Positions 17,424 through 26,681 of a stretch of 64,000 bases of DNA are shown one piece after another. This stretch comes from an uncultured Desulfobacter sp. (lineage in GTDB: Bacteria; Desulfobacterota; Desulfobacteria; Desulfobacterales; Desulfobacteraceae): NCBI RefSeq assembly GCF_963665355.1, contig NZ_OY762229.1:2728001-2792000 (forward strand). Reading direction: 5' to 3'. Below the pieces are notes generated by a model, which was given only the letters and a program-made list of their open reading frames with translations, was not told the origin of the DNA and ran no database searches. Numbering within the stretch: position 1 is the stretch's first letter; every line of letters starts with the position of its first letter. Position numbers and translations under genes: made by a program.

Positions 17424-20422
17424 TTTCCAACATCGAAATCACGTTAAAGCAGGATTTAAGGGACGCCGAAGGGCAGTCTCTTACTAAAAAGGCCAATGCC
17501 TATTTCGGCATCAAGATGGATGATGCCCGCTGTATCAGTATCGTAACCGTTGAGGCCGATTTATCATCGGACGAACTGGATACCATACGGCGGGAGGTGT
17601 TTACCAATCCTGTTATCCAGGAATCAAGTCTATCGCCTTTAGATATTCATTTTGATTTCTGCATTTGGGTGGGATTTCGTCCTGGGGTGCGTGACAATGC
17701 CGGGGCCACGGCCGTGGAAGCGGTCAGGGATCTTCTTAAAAAAGAATTTCTGCCCCATGAGAATATTTACACATCCAAACGATACTGCCTGACCGGCCTT
17801 GAACTGACCCGGGATGATGCTGAAAAGATTGCGGGTCAGATTTTATCCAATGGCATTATTCAGCAGTACAAAGTGTTCAGTAAAGACGAATGGGACAAAC
17901 AGACCGGAGCCGATGTGAAACCGGCCAAGGTTATCCTGGATCATACGCCCGGTTTTGACACCATGGACATTGATACCGATGAGATTCTTGCCCAAATTTC
18001 CCACGAGCGCAGCCTGTCTTTGAATCCCAGGGATATCCCTGTGATCCGGGGGTATTTCCTGGATAAAAAGGTTTTGGACGAGCGGGCTAGGATGGGACTG
18101 TCAAAACCAACGGACGTTGAGCTTGAATATATCTCCCAGTCCCGGTCCGATCATTGCTGCCACAATACCTTTAACGGTATTTTTAGATATACGGACACGG
18201 AAACCGGGGAAACCACAGTGGAAAATTCCTTGTTCAAAACCTATATCAAAGAACCCACCCTGGCCCTGAAAGATACCAAAGACTGGGTGGTTTCCGTGCT
18301 GTGGGACAATGCCGGTGTGGGGTCTTTTGATGATGAAAACAACTATGTCATCACAGGAGAAACCCATAACTCTCCTTCCAACATGGAAGCATATGGCGGA
18401 GCCATCACAGGTATTGTGGGCGTGTATCGTGATCCCATGGGTACGGGCCTTGGTTCCAAACTGTTCATGGGAAGTTTCGGATTCTGTGTAGGCGATATCA
18501 ATTATCAGGGGCCGTTAAAGCCGCCTCTTCATCCCAGACGTCTGCTTGACGGGGTTATTGAAGGTGTCAAGGACGGGGGCAATAAAAGCGGGGTCCCCAC
18601 CACCTTTGGCCAGACCCTGTTTGACCCGGGGTACATGGGCAAAGCTCTGGTTTTTGTAACGGCGCTGGGGATCATGCCCAAAACCGTGAATGGTAAGCCA
18701 AGCCATGAGAAAACCACCTCCCCGGGTGAACTGATCATCATGAGCGGCGGGCGTGTGGGTAAAGACGGGATTCACGGTGTAACCGCCTCTTCGAAAAGCT
18801 ATTCCGAAAATACTCCGGCCGGGCATGTCCAGATCGGCGATCCTTATACCCAGAAAAAAATGCACGATTTTCTGCTGGTCTGCCGGGATGAAGGGCTGAT
18901 CACATTCATTACGGACAACGGCGGCGGTGGATTGTCCTCTTCCGTGGGCGAATCCGCCATGCTCTCCAATGGGTGCGAGGTCTGGCTGGACAAGGTGCCC
19001 TTGAAATACGAGGGCCTGGATATGTGGGAGATCTGGATTTCCGAATCCCAGGAGCGCATGACCATTGCCATCAAACCCGAAAGCCTGGACCGGTTCATGG
19101 CACTGTCTGATCTTCATGAGGTTGAATCTACGGTAATCGGCAGATATACCGATTCCGGCAAACTGCATATCAAATATAATGATCAGACTTGTGCTTACGT
19201 GGACATGGATCTTTTAGACAAAGGATTTCCGGCCTGGGAATTTGAAGCGGTGTGGACACCGCCTGCGGCCCGGGGCATGGCGGAACCCGTGATTTCCACG
19301 CCCATAGATTTTAACGGCCTGCTGGAACAAATGCTGGCCCGGCCCAATATCTGCAGCAAGGAGTGGATTATCCGCCAGTACGACCATGAGGTCCAGGGCG
19401 GTTCCGTGATCAAGCCTTTGGTGGGAGTCAACCGCAACATCCCCACGGACGCCTCGGTGACCCGTCCGGTGCTCACCAGCGAGCGCGGATTAGCCTTTTC
19501 CCAGAGTATTCTGCCCTGGTACTCAAAAATTGATGCGTATCATATGATGGCCTGTACCATTGATGAGGCGGTTCGCCGGCTGATTGCCGTGGGCGGTGCC
19601 CTGGACCACATCGGTGGCGTGGACAATTTCTGCTGGCCGGATATCGGATATGATGCTTTGTCCAATCCTGACGGAAAATTCAAAGCTGCCCAGCTTGTCC
19701 GGGCTTGCCGGGCTTTGAAAGATGCCTGTATGGCCTATGGGATTCCATTGCTTTCCGGCAAGGACTCCATGTATGTGGACGGCCATCTGGAAGGGGCGTT
19801 TGGTGAACGCACCAAAGTGTCCGCCCTTGAAACGGTTCAGTTTTCCGCCGTATCCCTGGTTTCCGATGTCAGCCGGTGCGTAACCCTGGAACCTAAAACA
19901 GCTGGCGATTTCATCTATGTTCTGGGCAGCACCGGGGATGAACTGGGCGCATCCGAATATTACGAAATGTTCGGCAAAACCGGCCTTCGTGTGCCTGCCG
20001 TAGATTTCTCAAAGTTTAAAACCTTGTACAAGGCCCTGGGAAAAGCCATTGACACTGAACTTGTGTCTTCCTGCCACGCCGTGGGACGCGGTGGCTTAGG
20101 CGTTCACTTCAGCCTTGTGGCCATGGCCGGCGGATTTGGCCTTGACATTGATCTGTCTAAACTGCCTTTGACAGGTGATCTGCCCCTTTCCAGTGAGAAG
20201 GCATTATTTTCCGAGTCTGCCGGACGGTTTATCCTTACTGTGGCCCCGGATAACAGACAAACCTTTGAAAAACTGTGCAAGGGCCTGCCTTGTGCATGTC
20301 TTGGCATGGTCACCGATCACCACGACCGGCTCAAAATTGCATCAGACGGAACCCTTGTGACGGATTTGCCGGTTGCAACCCTTGATTTGGCATACAACAA
20401 GACCTTTGGAGATAAGATATGA
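17420..20422 (+). CDS. purL: phosphoribosylformylglycinamidine synthase, large synthetase subunit
   Basis: Fourth step of de novo purine synthesis, using ammonia from PurQ. The 1000 residues match the long FGAM synthetase type. The first 190 or so hold a PurS-like region, then QSRSDHCCHNTFNGIF and two tandem AIRS-type ATP-binding halves (DNGGGGLSSSVGESAML; LSGKDSMYVDG). Unlike the E. coli single chain, the glutaminase is a separate gene, purQ, which overlaps by four bases. The start overlaps the rseP stop by four bases. Confidence 0.95.
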   Translation: MISNIEITLKQDLRDAEGQSLTKKANAYFGIKMDDARCISIVTVEADLSSDELDTIRREVFTNPVIQESSLSPLDIHFDFCIWVGFRPGVRDNAGATAVEAVRDLLKKEFLPHENIYTSKRYCLTGLELTRDDAEKIAGQILSNGIIQQYKVFSKDEWDKQTGADVKPAKVILDHTPGFDTMDIDTDEILAQISHERSLSLNPRDIPVIRGYFLDKKVLDERARMGLSKPTDVELEYISQSRSDHCCHNTFNGIFRYTDTETGETTVENSLFKTYIKEPTLALKDTKDWVVSVLWDNAGVGSFDDENNYVITGETHNSPSNMEAYGGAITGIVGVYRDPMGTGLGSKLFMGSFGFCVGDINYQGPLKPPLHPRRLLDGVIEGVKDGGNKSGVPTTFGQTLFDPGYMGKALVFVTALGIMPKTVNGKPSHEKTTSPGELIIMSGGRVGKDGIHGVTASSKSYSENTPAGHVQIGDPYTQKKMHDFLLVCRDEGLITFITDNGGGGLSSSVGESAMLSNGCEVWLDKVPLKYEGLDMWEIWISESQERMTIAIKPESLDRFMALSDLHEVESTVIGRYTDSGKLHIKYNDQTCAYVDMDLLDKGFPAWEFEAVWTPPAARGMAEPVISTPIDFNGLLEQMLARPNICSKEWIIRQYDHEVQGGSVIKPLVGVNRNIPTDASVTRPVLTSERGLAFSQSILPWYSKIDAYHMMACTIDEAVRRLIAVGGALDHIGGVDNFCWPDIGYDALSNPDGKFKAAQLVRACRALKDACMAYGIPLLSGKDSMYVDGHLEGAFGERTKVSALETVQFSAVSLVSDVSRCVTLEPKTAGDFIYVLGSTGDELGASEYYEMFGKTGLRVPAVDFSKFKTLYKALGKAIDTELVSSCHAVGRGGLGVHFSLVAMAGGFGLDIDLSKLPLTGDLPLSSEKALFSESAGRFILTVAPDNRQTFEKLCKGLPCACLGMVTDHHDRLKIASDGTLVTDLPVATLDLAYNKTFGDKI

Positions 20423-21246
20423 GCGGCGCAAACGCTGTAAAGGCGCTGATATTAACGGGATTTGGCCTGAACTGTGATTATGAGACCGCCTTTGCCTTTG
20501 AAAAAGCCGGTGCCGATGCCCACAGGGTGCATATTAACTCTTTGATCAGAGGCGATGTCCGGCTGGCGGATTTCCATATTCTTGCATTTGGCGGCGGTTT
20601 TTCCTGGGGTGACGACCATGGTGCAGGTGTGATTCAGGCCCTGAAGCTGAAAAACAATATTGGTAAAGACTTGTTGGGTTTTCTGGATGCCGGCAAATTG
20701 GTCATTGGTATCTGCAACGGATTCCAGGCCCTTGTGAATTTAGGCCTTTTGCCGGGACTTGACCGGAATTATACCCGCAGATCCGTGGCCCTGACCTATA
20801 ACGACTGCGGCAATTTCAGGGACCAGTGGGTCCGGCTTGTGCCCGATCCAGGCAGCCCTTGTGTATTCACAAAAGGGCTTAGTCTATCCGACTATCCGGT
20901 GCGTCATGGCGAGGGAAAAATCGTTGCCGAGCCTGAAGTCATTGAACAGCTTGTGGCCAACCGCCAGGTGGTATTCCGGTACGCAGATGCCAGCGGCGCT
21001 CCTGCCAACGGTGCCTTTCCGGCCAATCCCAATGGGTCCATAGATGATATTGCAGGGATCTGCGATCCCACAGGCCGGGTATTCGGTTTGATGCCCCATC
21101 CCGAAGGCTATAATCATTTTGGCAACCATCCGGACTGGCCAAGACAAAAGGCGGCGGCAAAGCGCCAGGGAAAATCCGTAGAAGAGACCATCACCACCGG
21201 AATCAAACTGTTTGAAAACGGTGTGAACTATATCAAAAGCCTGTAA
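20419..21246 (+). CDS. purQ: phosphoribosylformylglycinamidine synthase, glutaminase subunit
   Basis: Class I glutamine amidotransferase feeding ammonia to PurL. The 275-residue protein has the nucleophile elbow GICNGFQAL near residue 97 and the His-Glu pair in MPHPEGYNHF near residue 225. It is slightly longer than the short PurQ (about 225) and resembles the C-terminal domain of single-chain enzymes. Translational coupling to purL is likely. Confidence 0.95.
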   Translation: MSGANAVKALILTGFGLNCDYETAFAFEKAGADAHRVHINSLIRGDVRLADFHILAFGGGFSWGDDHGAGVIQALKLKNNIGKDLLGFLDAGKLVIGICNGFQALVNLGLLPGLDRNYTRRSVALTYNDCGNFRDQWVRLVPDPGSPCVFTKGLSLSDYPVRHGEGKIVAEPEVIEQLVANRQVVFRYADASGAPANGAFPANPNGSIDDIAGICDPTGRVFGLMPHPEGYNHFGNHPDWPRQKAAAKRQGKSVEETITTGIKLFENGVNYIKSL

Positions 21247-21281
21247 TGATCTGTAGTTGCAGTTGAGTTGAAAGTTTGACC

Positions 21282-21977
21282 ATGCTGGGAACCCTTGTGA
21301 ACACCCTTGCAGTTCTGGCAGGTACGACCATCGGAATGCTGTTCCGCAACGGAATTCCTGAAAAGTACAACGTTACCGTGCTCCAGGCCATTGCCCTGTC
21401 CGTTATTCTCATAGGCCTGAAAAGTGCCCTGGGTTGCCCGGATATTCTGGTGATCATCATCAGTCTTGCTGTTGGCGCCATTATAGGTGAATTTTTAGCC
21501 ATTGAAGCCCATCTTAAAAATTTGGGGGATTTTCTGGAAAAAAAATTCACGGATCCCAACGCGTCAACCCCTTCCATGTCCACGGCTTTTGTCACAGCGT
21601 CCCTGTTGTTCTGCGTAGGTTCCATGGCCATTGTGGGCTCCCTTGAAAGCGGGTTGACAGGCAACCATGATACCCTGTTTGCCAAATCCTTTCTGGACGG
21701 TGTAACTTCCATTATCCTAACCGCATCTTTAGGGGTAGGGGTGGGTCTTTCCGCCGGGGCTGTTCTGGTTTACCAGGGTGCCATAACCCTGGCCGCAGGG
21801 TTTATGAAACCCTATCTGATTCCTCCGGTGGTCAGCCAGATGTCCGGAGCAGGGGGGCTGCTCATCGCAGCCATTGGATTAAACATGATCCGGGAAAAAA
21901 AGATTGCCGTGGGCAACATGCTGCCAGCCATATTTCTGCCGTTAATCTATTATTTTGTCACGACCCTGTTCAAGTAA
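21282..21977 (+). CDS. DUF554 membrane protein (YdfK/YqgA-like)
   Basis: This 231-residue protein has six or seven hydrophobic helices and the family opening MLGTLVNTLAVLAGT. Homologues are proposed small-molecule transporters with no proven substrate. ATG 21282 is preferred to TTG 21276. It follows purQ by 35 bases. Confidence 0.85.
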   Translation: MLGTLVNTLAVLAGTTIGMLFRNGIPEKYNVTVLQAIALSVILIGLKSALGCPDILVIIISLAVGAIIGEFLAIEAHLKNLGDFLEKKFTDPNASTPSMSTAFVTASLLFCVGSMAIVGSLESGLTGNHDTLFAKSFLDGVTSIILTASLGVGVGLSAGAVLVYQGAITLAAGFMKPYLIPPVVSQMSGAGGLLIAAIGLNMIREKKIAVGNMLPAIFLPLIYYFVTTLFK

Positions 21978-21981
21978 TATC

Positions 21982-22668
21982 ATGGCCATTGATATTGCAT
22001 TTTTTCTTGAAACACTAAGGCAGGAAGTTGAAACCTACCAGGTGCCAGTGGTGGATCTGATCGCCGTCCAGAGCCGGTCTGCTTTTAAAGTGCTTGTTGC
22101 CACCATACTGTCCGCAAGAACCAAGGATGAGGTGACGGCACTTGCTGCCCAGCGCCTGCTGGAACGGGCCCCGGATACTGAATCATTGCGAAGGCTTTCT
22201 GTCACCCAGATTCAGGATCTGATTTTTCCTGTGGGGTTTTACAAATCCAAAGCGCAATATTTATCAAAATTACCTGAAGCTCTGGACGCCTTTGGTGGGA
22301 AGGTCCCCGATGAGATTGACGCCCTGGTGACGCTTCCCGGCGTTGGGCGCAAAACCGCCAATCTGGTCAGGGCGGTGGCCTTTGACAAGGATGCCATCTG
22401 CGTGGATACCCATGTGCACCGGATTATGAATATCTGGGGGTATGTTAAAACAAAAACGCCCCTTGATACGGAAAAAGCATTAAGAAAAAAGCTGCCCAAA
22501 AAATTCTGGAAAGAGGTGAATCGGATTCTGGTTGCCTTTGGCCAGGGCACCTGCCGTCCTGTCGGACCCCACTGTTATCGGTGTATCCTTGAACAACAGT
22601 GTCCCCAAAAAGGCGTGACTCCGGCAAAGCAGCCTAAGGATTTAAAAAAAAGCCCCGGACGGGTCTAA
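21982..22668 (+). CDS. nth: endonuclease III
   Basis: Base-excision DNA glycosylase/AP lyase for oxidised pyrimidines. The helix-hairpin-helix is LPGVGRKTANLV, the catalytic Lys side lies near SARTKDE, and the Asp is in CVDTHVHRI. The [4Fe-4S] loop has C-x6-C-x2-C-x5-C spacing at the C-terminus (CRPVGPHCYRC). ATG 21982 comes four bases after the DUF554 stop. Confidence 0.96.
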   Translation: MAIDIAFFLETLRQEVETYQVPVVDLIAVQSRSAFKVLVATILSARTKDEVTALAAQRLLERAPDTESLRRLSVTQIQDLIFPVGFYKSKAQYLSKLPEALDAFGGKVPDEIDALVTLPGVGRKTANLVRAVAFDKDAICVDTHVHRIMNIWGYVKTKTPLDTEKALRKKLPKKFWKEVNRILVAFGQGTCRPVGPHCYRCILEQQCPQKGVTPAKQPKDLKKSPGRV

Positions 22669-22699
22669 GCCCGGCCAGGGCGATAATTGGTTGGGAGTC

Positions 22700-22939
22700 T
22701 TAGAAAAGTTGTTCTTTCATGGTGATATCATGCCGGCGTTCCTGAACGGTCCTTTTCCCCAGTTTTCTGTCCCGGTTCAGGTCATAGTGGGGTACACAGA
22801 CTTTTTTAAGCTTTTCAGCATTGCCTTCAAAGCCATGACCCACAGTGGCTGAAAGCTCTTCAATACAACTATTATACTGTCTGCTCAGCTTTCTTTTTAC
22901 TTTGGTTTCCTGGTGCCGTCTGACTGCTCTGTTGCTCAT
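22700..22939 (-). CDS. 79-residue basic hypothetical protein
   Basis: A small, highly charged protein (MSNRAVRRHQETKVKRKL) with two cysteines and no membrane segment. ATG 22939 follows AAGGAGCCTGAT, a good ribosome binding site, so the longer frame from 22984 is less likely. It is convergent with nth. No family is recognised; charge suggests nucleic-acid contact, which is only a guess. Confidence 0.6.
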   Translation of the reverse strand: MSNRAVRRHQETKVKRKLSRQYNSCIEELSATVGHGFEGNAEKLKKVCVPHYDLNRDRKLGKRTVQERRHDITMKEQLF

Positions 22940-23096
22940 ATCAGGCTCCTTGCATATAATAGTTAAAATCAACCCTAATCCCACTTTTTCCTGTTCATTG
23001 TAAAAAATTCAACAAAACTGGAATTGATTATAAGAATATAGACAGTTTTTTTTATTTTACAAGATTGAAAATTACAAAAAGTTATTTGTGCCTAAA

Positions 23097-24008
23097 TTAT
23101 TCCTTGTGCACCAATGAGTTAAGAATGTGTTTCACTATGGCAGGGTTTTCCTTAAGGCGTCGTGTGGAGTAGCCAAACCATTGTTTTCCAAAGGGGACAT
23201 AAACCCGCATCCTGTGACCGCTCTGGACAAGTTCCCAGCGTTTTTGGGGCGTTACACCGTAAAGCATCTGGAATTCATATTTTTCCTTTGGTACCCGGTA
23301 CTTGTGGATCAGTTCAAGGGCACCCTGGATCAGGGGCGTGTCATGGGTGGCAATGGCCGCATAGAGGCCGTTTTTAAACATGAATTCAAGATCTTCAAGG
23401 AAATGAGCATTAATTTCGTGGTAATTCTTATATGCAATGGCCCCAGGCTCCACATAGATTCCCTTGACCAGTCGAAAGTTAAGGTCTGCGTTCTCACAAC
23501 GCAGGTCCAGCATGGATTCAAGGTCGCCCATGGTTCGTTTCAGATAGGACTGGAGTACCAGTCCTATGTTTTGGGGAAATTCCTGTTTCAACCGGCGGAA
23601 AATATCAATGGAGTCATCCACACAGGAGGAGTCTTCCATGTCAATGCGGACAAAATTGCCATGGGATGCAGCCTTGGCCGTAAGTTCCCGTATATGTTCG
23701 AAACATGTTTTTTTATCAATCAAAAGGCCGAACATGGTGGGTTTAACAGAGTAGTTGCCGTTAACGCCGGCCGCTTCAATGGCATTGACAAGGGCAAGGT
23801 AATCATCCCGGTTTTTTGCGGCCTGGGGCAAGGCCTTGATAAATTCACCAAGAATGTCCAGGGTCACCATAATGTTTTCCCTGTTCAGTCTCTTTGAAAC
23901 ATCAATGGCGTCCTGAATGGATTCACCTGCGATGTAGCTTTTGGAAAACTGCCAGATTAATTGGGGTGGGAAATAGGGCAGGGCTTGGCTGATCATTTTA
24001 TGCAACAT
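23097..24008 (-). CDS. proline dehydrogenase (monofunctional)
   Basis: A FAD-dependent TIM-barrel enzyme oxidising proline to pyrroline-5-carboxylate. The 303 residues are the usual bacterial monofunctional size. FVRIDMEDS, RLVKGIY, AIATHD and the C-terminal YVPFGKQWFGYSTRRLKENP match the PRODH substrate and flavin motifs. It has a strong GGAGGAGG site and lies 18 bases after the MocR-type regulator, so the two form an operon. No P5C dehydrogenase is adjacent. Confidence 0.9.
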   Translation of the reverse strand: MLHKMISQALPYFPPQLIWQFSKSYIAGESIQDAIDVSKRLNRENIMVTLDILGEFIKALPQAAKNRDDYLALVNAIEAAGVNGNYSVKPTMFGLLIDKKTCFEHIRELTAKAASHGNFVRIDMEDSSCVDDSIDIFRRLKQEFPQNIGLVLQSYLKRTMGDLESMLDLRCENADLNFRLVKGIYVEPGAIAYKNYHEINAHFLEDLEFMFKNGLYAAIATHDTPLIQGALELIHKYRVPKEKYEFQMLYGVTPQKRWELVQSGHRMRVYVPFGKQWFGYSTRRLKENPAIVKHILNSLVHKE

Positions 24009-24026
24009 CGTATCCTCCTCCTGTAA

Positions 24027-25475
24027 TTATTTTTTGTTCATCGTACAGACAATACGGCCCAGTTGCGCAATGCTGTTTTCAAGTTCCTTTGACCAGCAAA
24101 GACCGCAGTTTAAGCGCAGGCAGTGTTTATATCTGTCTGTGGTGGAACAGATTACCCCGGGCATGAAAGAGATTCCCTTTTGCCGTGCTTTAAGAAAAAC
24201 ATCCATTGCATCCACCCCTTTATTCAACTCTATCCACAAAAACATCCCGCCCTGGGGAAAGGTTATTCTGGTCTCCTTGGGAAAGTGTGTTGCAACAGCG
24301 ATGGCCATGGATGACACCTGGTTTTTGACCTGGTTCCTAAGTCGCCGCAGGTGGCGTTCATAGGCCCCGCTTTCAAGGAAGCGGGCCGCTACAATATGCC
24401 CGGTATTTGGGCTTGCCAGTTGGGAGTTGAGTTTCAGGCGGACAACACGCTCATAAAATTTCCCCGGCAAGGTCCATCCGGCCCTAAGCCCCGGCGCAAT
24501 GGTTTTGGAAAATGAGGAGCAATACAGCACGTTCCCGGATGTATCCAGGCCTTTAAAGGTGGAAGGCCGTCTTGTGCCAAAAAAGATGTCCCCGTAAATA
24601 TCATCTTCAATAATAGGGATGTCGTGGTGGTGGGAAATTTCCAGAATTTTTGTCTTTATCTGGGTGGACATGACCGAGCCAAGGGGATTCTGGAAATTTG
24701 GATTGAGCAGGCACGCTTTAACCCGATTTTTTGAGATTACGGATTCCACCGCATCGGGATCCATGCCTTTTTCCGGACATCCGGGCAGTTCAATCACATA
24801 CATGCCCAAATCTTCAATGAGCTGGAGAAAGCAGTGGAACACCGGAGATTCCACCAGAATAACATCTCCCGGCCCTGCCACAGCCCGTAAACAAAGACTG
24901 ACTGCTTCCAGACACCCGTTTGTGGTGATGATCTCATCCAAAGCCACAGGACCCGCATATCCCATCATAATTTTGGCTATGGCCTGGCGCAACTCCATGG
25001 CCCCCGCACAATTGTCATAGTTGGCAATGCCTGCACAGATGTCATCCACGGACATGGATTTGGTGATTCTGGAAAGCTGTTTCAAGGGCATCAATTCCTG
25101 GTCAGCCACTGCGGCGCCTAAGCGGACCATATCAGGCCGCTGCAGATCGGATACAATGGTTTCGGCCAGATCGTTGATCCTTACCCGGCTGGGACGTTCG
25201 GATTTCACAATGTTCACCGGCAACGGCAAGGGGCTTCTCTCCAGGGGTTTAACAAAAAAACCTGATTTCTGCCTTGCCTCCACACGTCCTCTTTTTTCAA
25301 GTTCGATGTAAGCCTGGTGGATGGTGGTAATGCTCAAACCAAGAAGGTTGTGCAGTTTTCTCAACGAAGGCAGTTTTTCTCCGGCGCGGTACTGCCCCGA
25401 AAGAATTTTATTCTGGATATCGTCTGCCAGGGCTGCATATCTGAAATTGCCCTGGTGCATGGGGTCTGTTTTCAT
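24027..25475 (-). CDS. MocR/PdxR-type GntR regulator with aminotransferase domain
   Basis: This 482-residue fusion has an N-terminal winged helix (residues about 12-80: LADDIQNKILSGQYRAGEKL). A fold-type I aminotransferase domain follows, with the PLP lysine in SSFSKTIAPGLRAGW. Family members sense amino compounds through PLP. It is cotranscribed with proline dehydrogenase and divergent from an EamA transporter, so it probably controls both in response to an amino acid (inference). Confidence 0.9.
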   Translation of the reverse strand: MKTDPMHQGNFRYAALADDIQNKILSGQYRAGEKLPSLRKLHNLLGLSITTIHQAYIELEKRGRVEARQKSGFFVKPLERSPLPLPVNIVKSERPSRVRINDLAETIVSDLQRPDMVRLGAAVADQELMPLKQLSRITKSMSVDDICAGIANYDNCAGAMELRQAIAKIMMGYAGPVALDEIITTNGCLEAVSLCLRAVAGPGDVILVESPVFHCFLQLIEDLGMYVIELPGCPEKGMDPDAVESVISKNRVKACLLNPNFQNPLGSVMSTQIKTKILEISHHHDIPIIEDDIYGDIFFGTRRPSTFKGLDTSGNVLYCSSFSKTIAPGLRAGWTLPGKFYERVVRLKLNSQLASPNTGHIVAARFLESGAYERHLRRLRNQVKNQVSSMAIAVATHFPKETRITFPQGGMFLWIELNKGVDAMDVFLKARQKGISFMPGVICSTTDRYKHCLRLNCGLCWSKELENSIAQLGRIVCTMNKK

Positions 25476-25590
25476 GGTCAAATGTTCGATCTGTTATGTA
25501 GGAAATATGTTTATTCTGTAACTGTTTTCCATCACATTTTTAAACTATTAATGGTCTGCATTGCAACTACTTTGTATTTAAGGAAGAAAA

Positions 25591-26460
25591 ATGAAACAGA
25601 CCATGCTTTATCTGGTGACCGTATTGATCTGGGGTTCCACCTGGATTGCCATTAAATTTCAACTGGGACATGTGGACCCCATGGTGTCGGTCATCTACCG
25701 GTTTGGCCTGGCATCTGCCGTACTGTTCGGGTTTTGCAAAATCTTGGGCCTCTCCTTGAAGTTTTCATTGCGCAATCATCTTTTTATGGCCATTCTGGGT
25801 GTCTCTCTTTTTTCCATCAACTACTGGCTGATTTATGAAGCCGAGGTTTATCTGACTTCGGGAATCGCAGCTGTGGTATTTTCATCACTGGTCTTTTTTA
25901 ATATTGCCAACAATGCCATTTTCCGGGGTGTGGCCGTAAACCGTAAAATACTTATGGGGGCTGTGGTGGGTATTTGCGGTATCTGTTTGATTTACATGCG
26001 TGAAATCGGTTCATTCAGTCTGGCGGATCAGGGGGTGAAGGGCCTGATTCTTGCCTTGTCCTCGGTAATGCTTGCATCCATTGGAAATATCACTTCTGCC
26101 CGGAACACCAAAGCGAAAATTCCCGTGATCCAGGCCAATGCCTTTGGAATGACCTACGGGACTTTATTTCTTGTAGTTATTGCCCTGTGTATGGGAAAAC
26201 ATTTTGAATTTACGTTTTCTGTTCCCTATATCGGATCTTTAACTTTTCTTTCCCTGTTTGGCTCAATCGTGGCCTTTGGTTCCTATCTGACCCTGATCGG
26301 AACCATGGGCGCCGATAAAGCATCCTACGCCATCACCGTGGTGCCGGTGGTGGCACTTATCATCTCCACATTTGCAGAAGGATACGTATGGTCTGTGCCC
26401 GCCATGATCGGCCTTTGCTTTGTTCTGGCCGGAAATATTATTGTTCTGGCCTGGAAATGA
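25591..26460 (+). CDS. EamA/DMT-family transporter
   Basis: Ten hydrophobic helices in 289 residues and the opening LVTVLIWGSTWIAIKFQLG mark a drug/metabolite transporter with two EamA repeats. Many family members export amino acids. AAGGAAG precedes the ATG. The 115-base gap to the divergent MocR-type gene is the likely shared operator region. Confidence 0.9.
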   Translation: MKQTMLYLVTVLIWGSTWIAIKFQLGHVDPMVSVIYRFGLASAVLFGFCKILGLSLKFSLRNHLFMAILGVSLFSINYWLIYEAEVYLTSGIAAVVFSSLVFFNIANNAIFRGVAVNRKILMGAVVGICGICLIYMREIGSFSLADQGVKGLILALSSVMLASIGNITSARNTKAKIPVIQANAFGMTYGTLFLVVIALCMGKHFEFTFSVPYIGSLTFLSLFGSIVAFGSYLTLIGTMGADKASYAITVVPVVALIISTFAEGYVWSVPAMIGLCFVLAGNIIVLAWK

Positions 26461-26681
26461 TGCTCTGGGGATATTATTCGGCGTAAAAAGAATGGACAGG
26501 TTGACGGTGTTTTTTCCGGAACAACGTCATTATAGGGTTTTTAAAGATAAAAAGATCAGATGAAACTACCCGTAAAATAGGAAAGTTAAGTGGTGCGGTG
26601 ATCCTGTTCTACCGGAATATATGTTTTGGCATGACAGTTGCTGATATTCGGTTCAGGCATTCATTAACAACAGGAGGGACC

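Noticed and set aside
18515-19168. 217-codon open frame on the minus strand
   Set aside because: It is wholly antisense to purL and lacks any family motif; codon pattern follows the purL frame.
23127-23897. 256-codon open frame on the plus strand
   Set aside because: Antisense shadow of the proline dehydrogenase gene, which has a strong ribosome binding site and family motifs.
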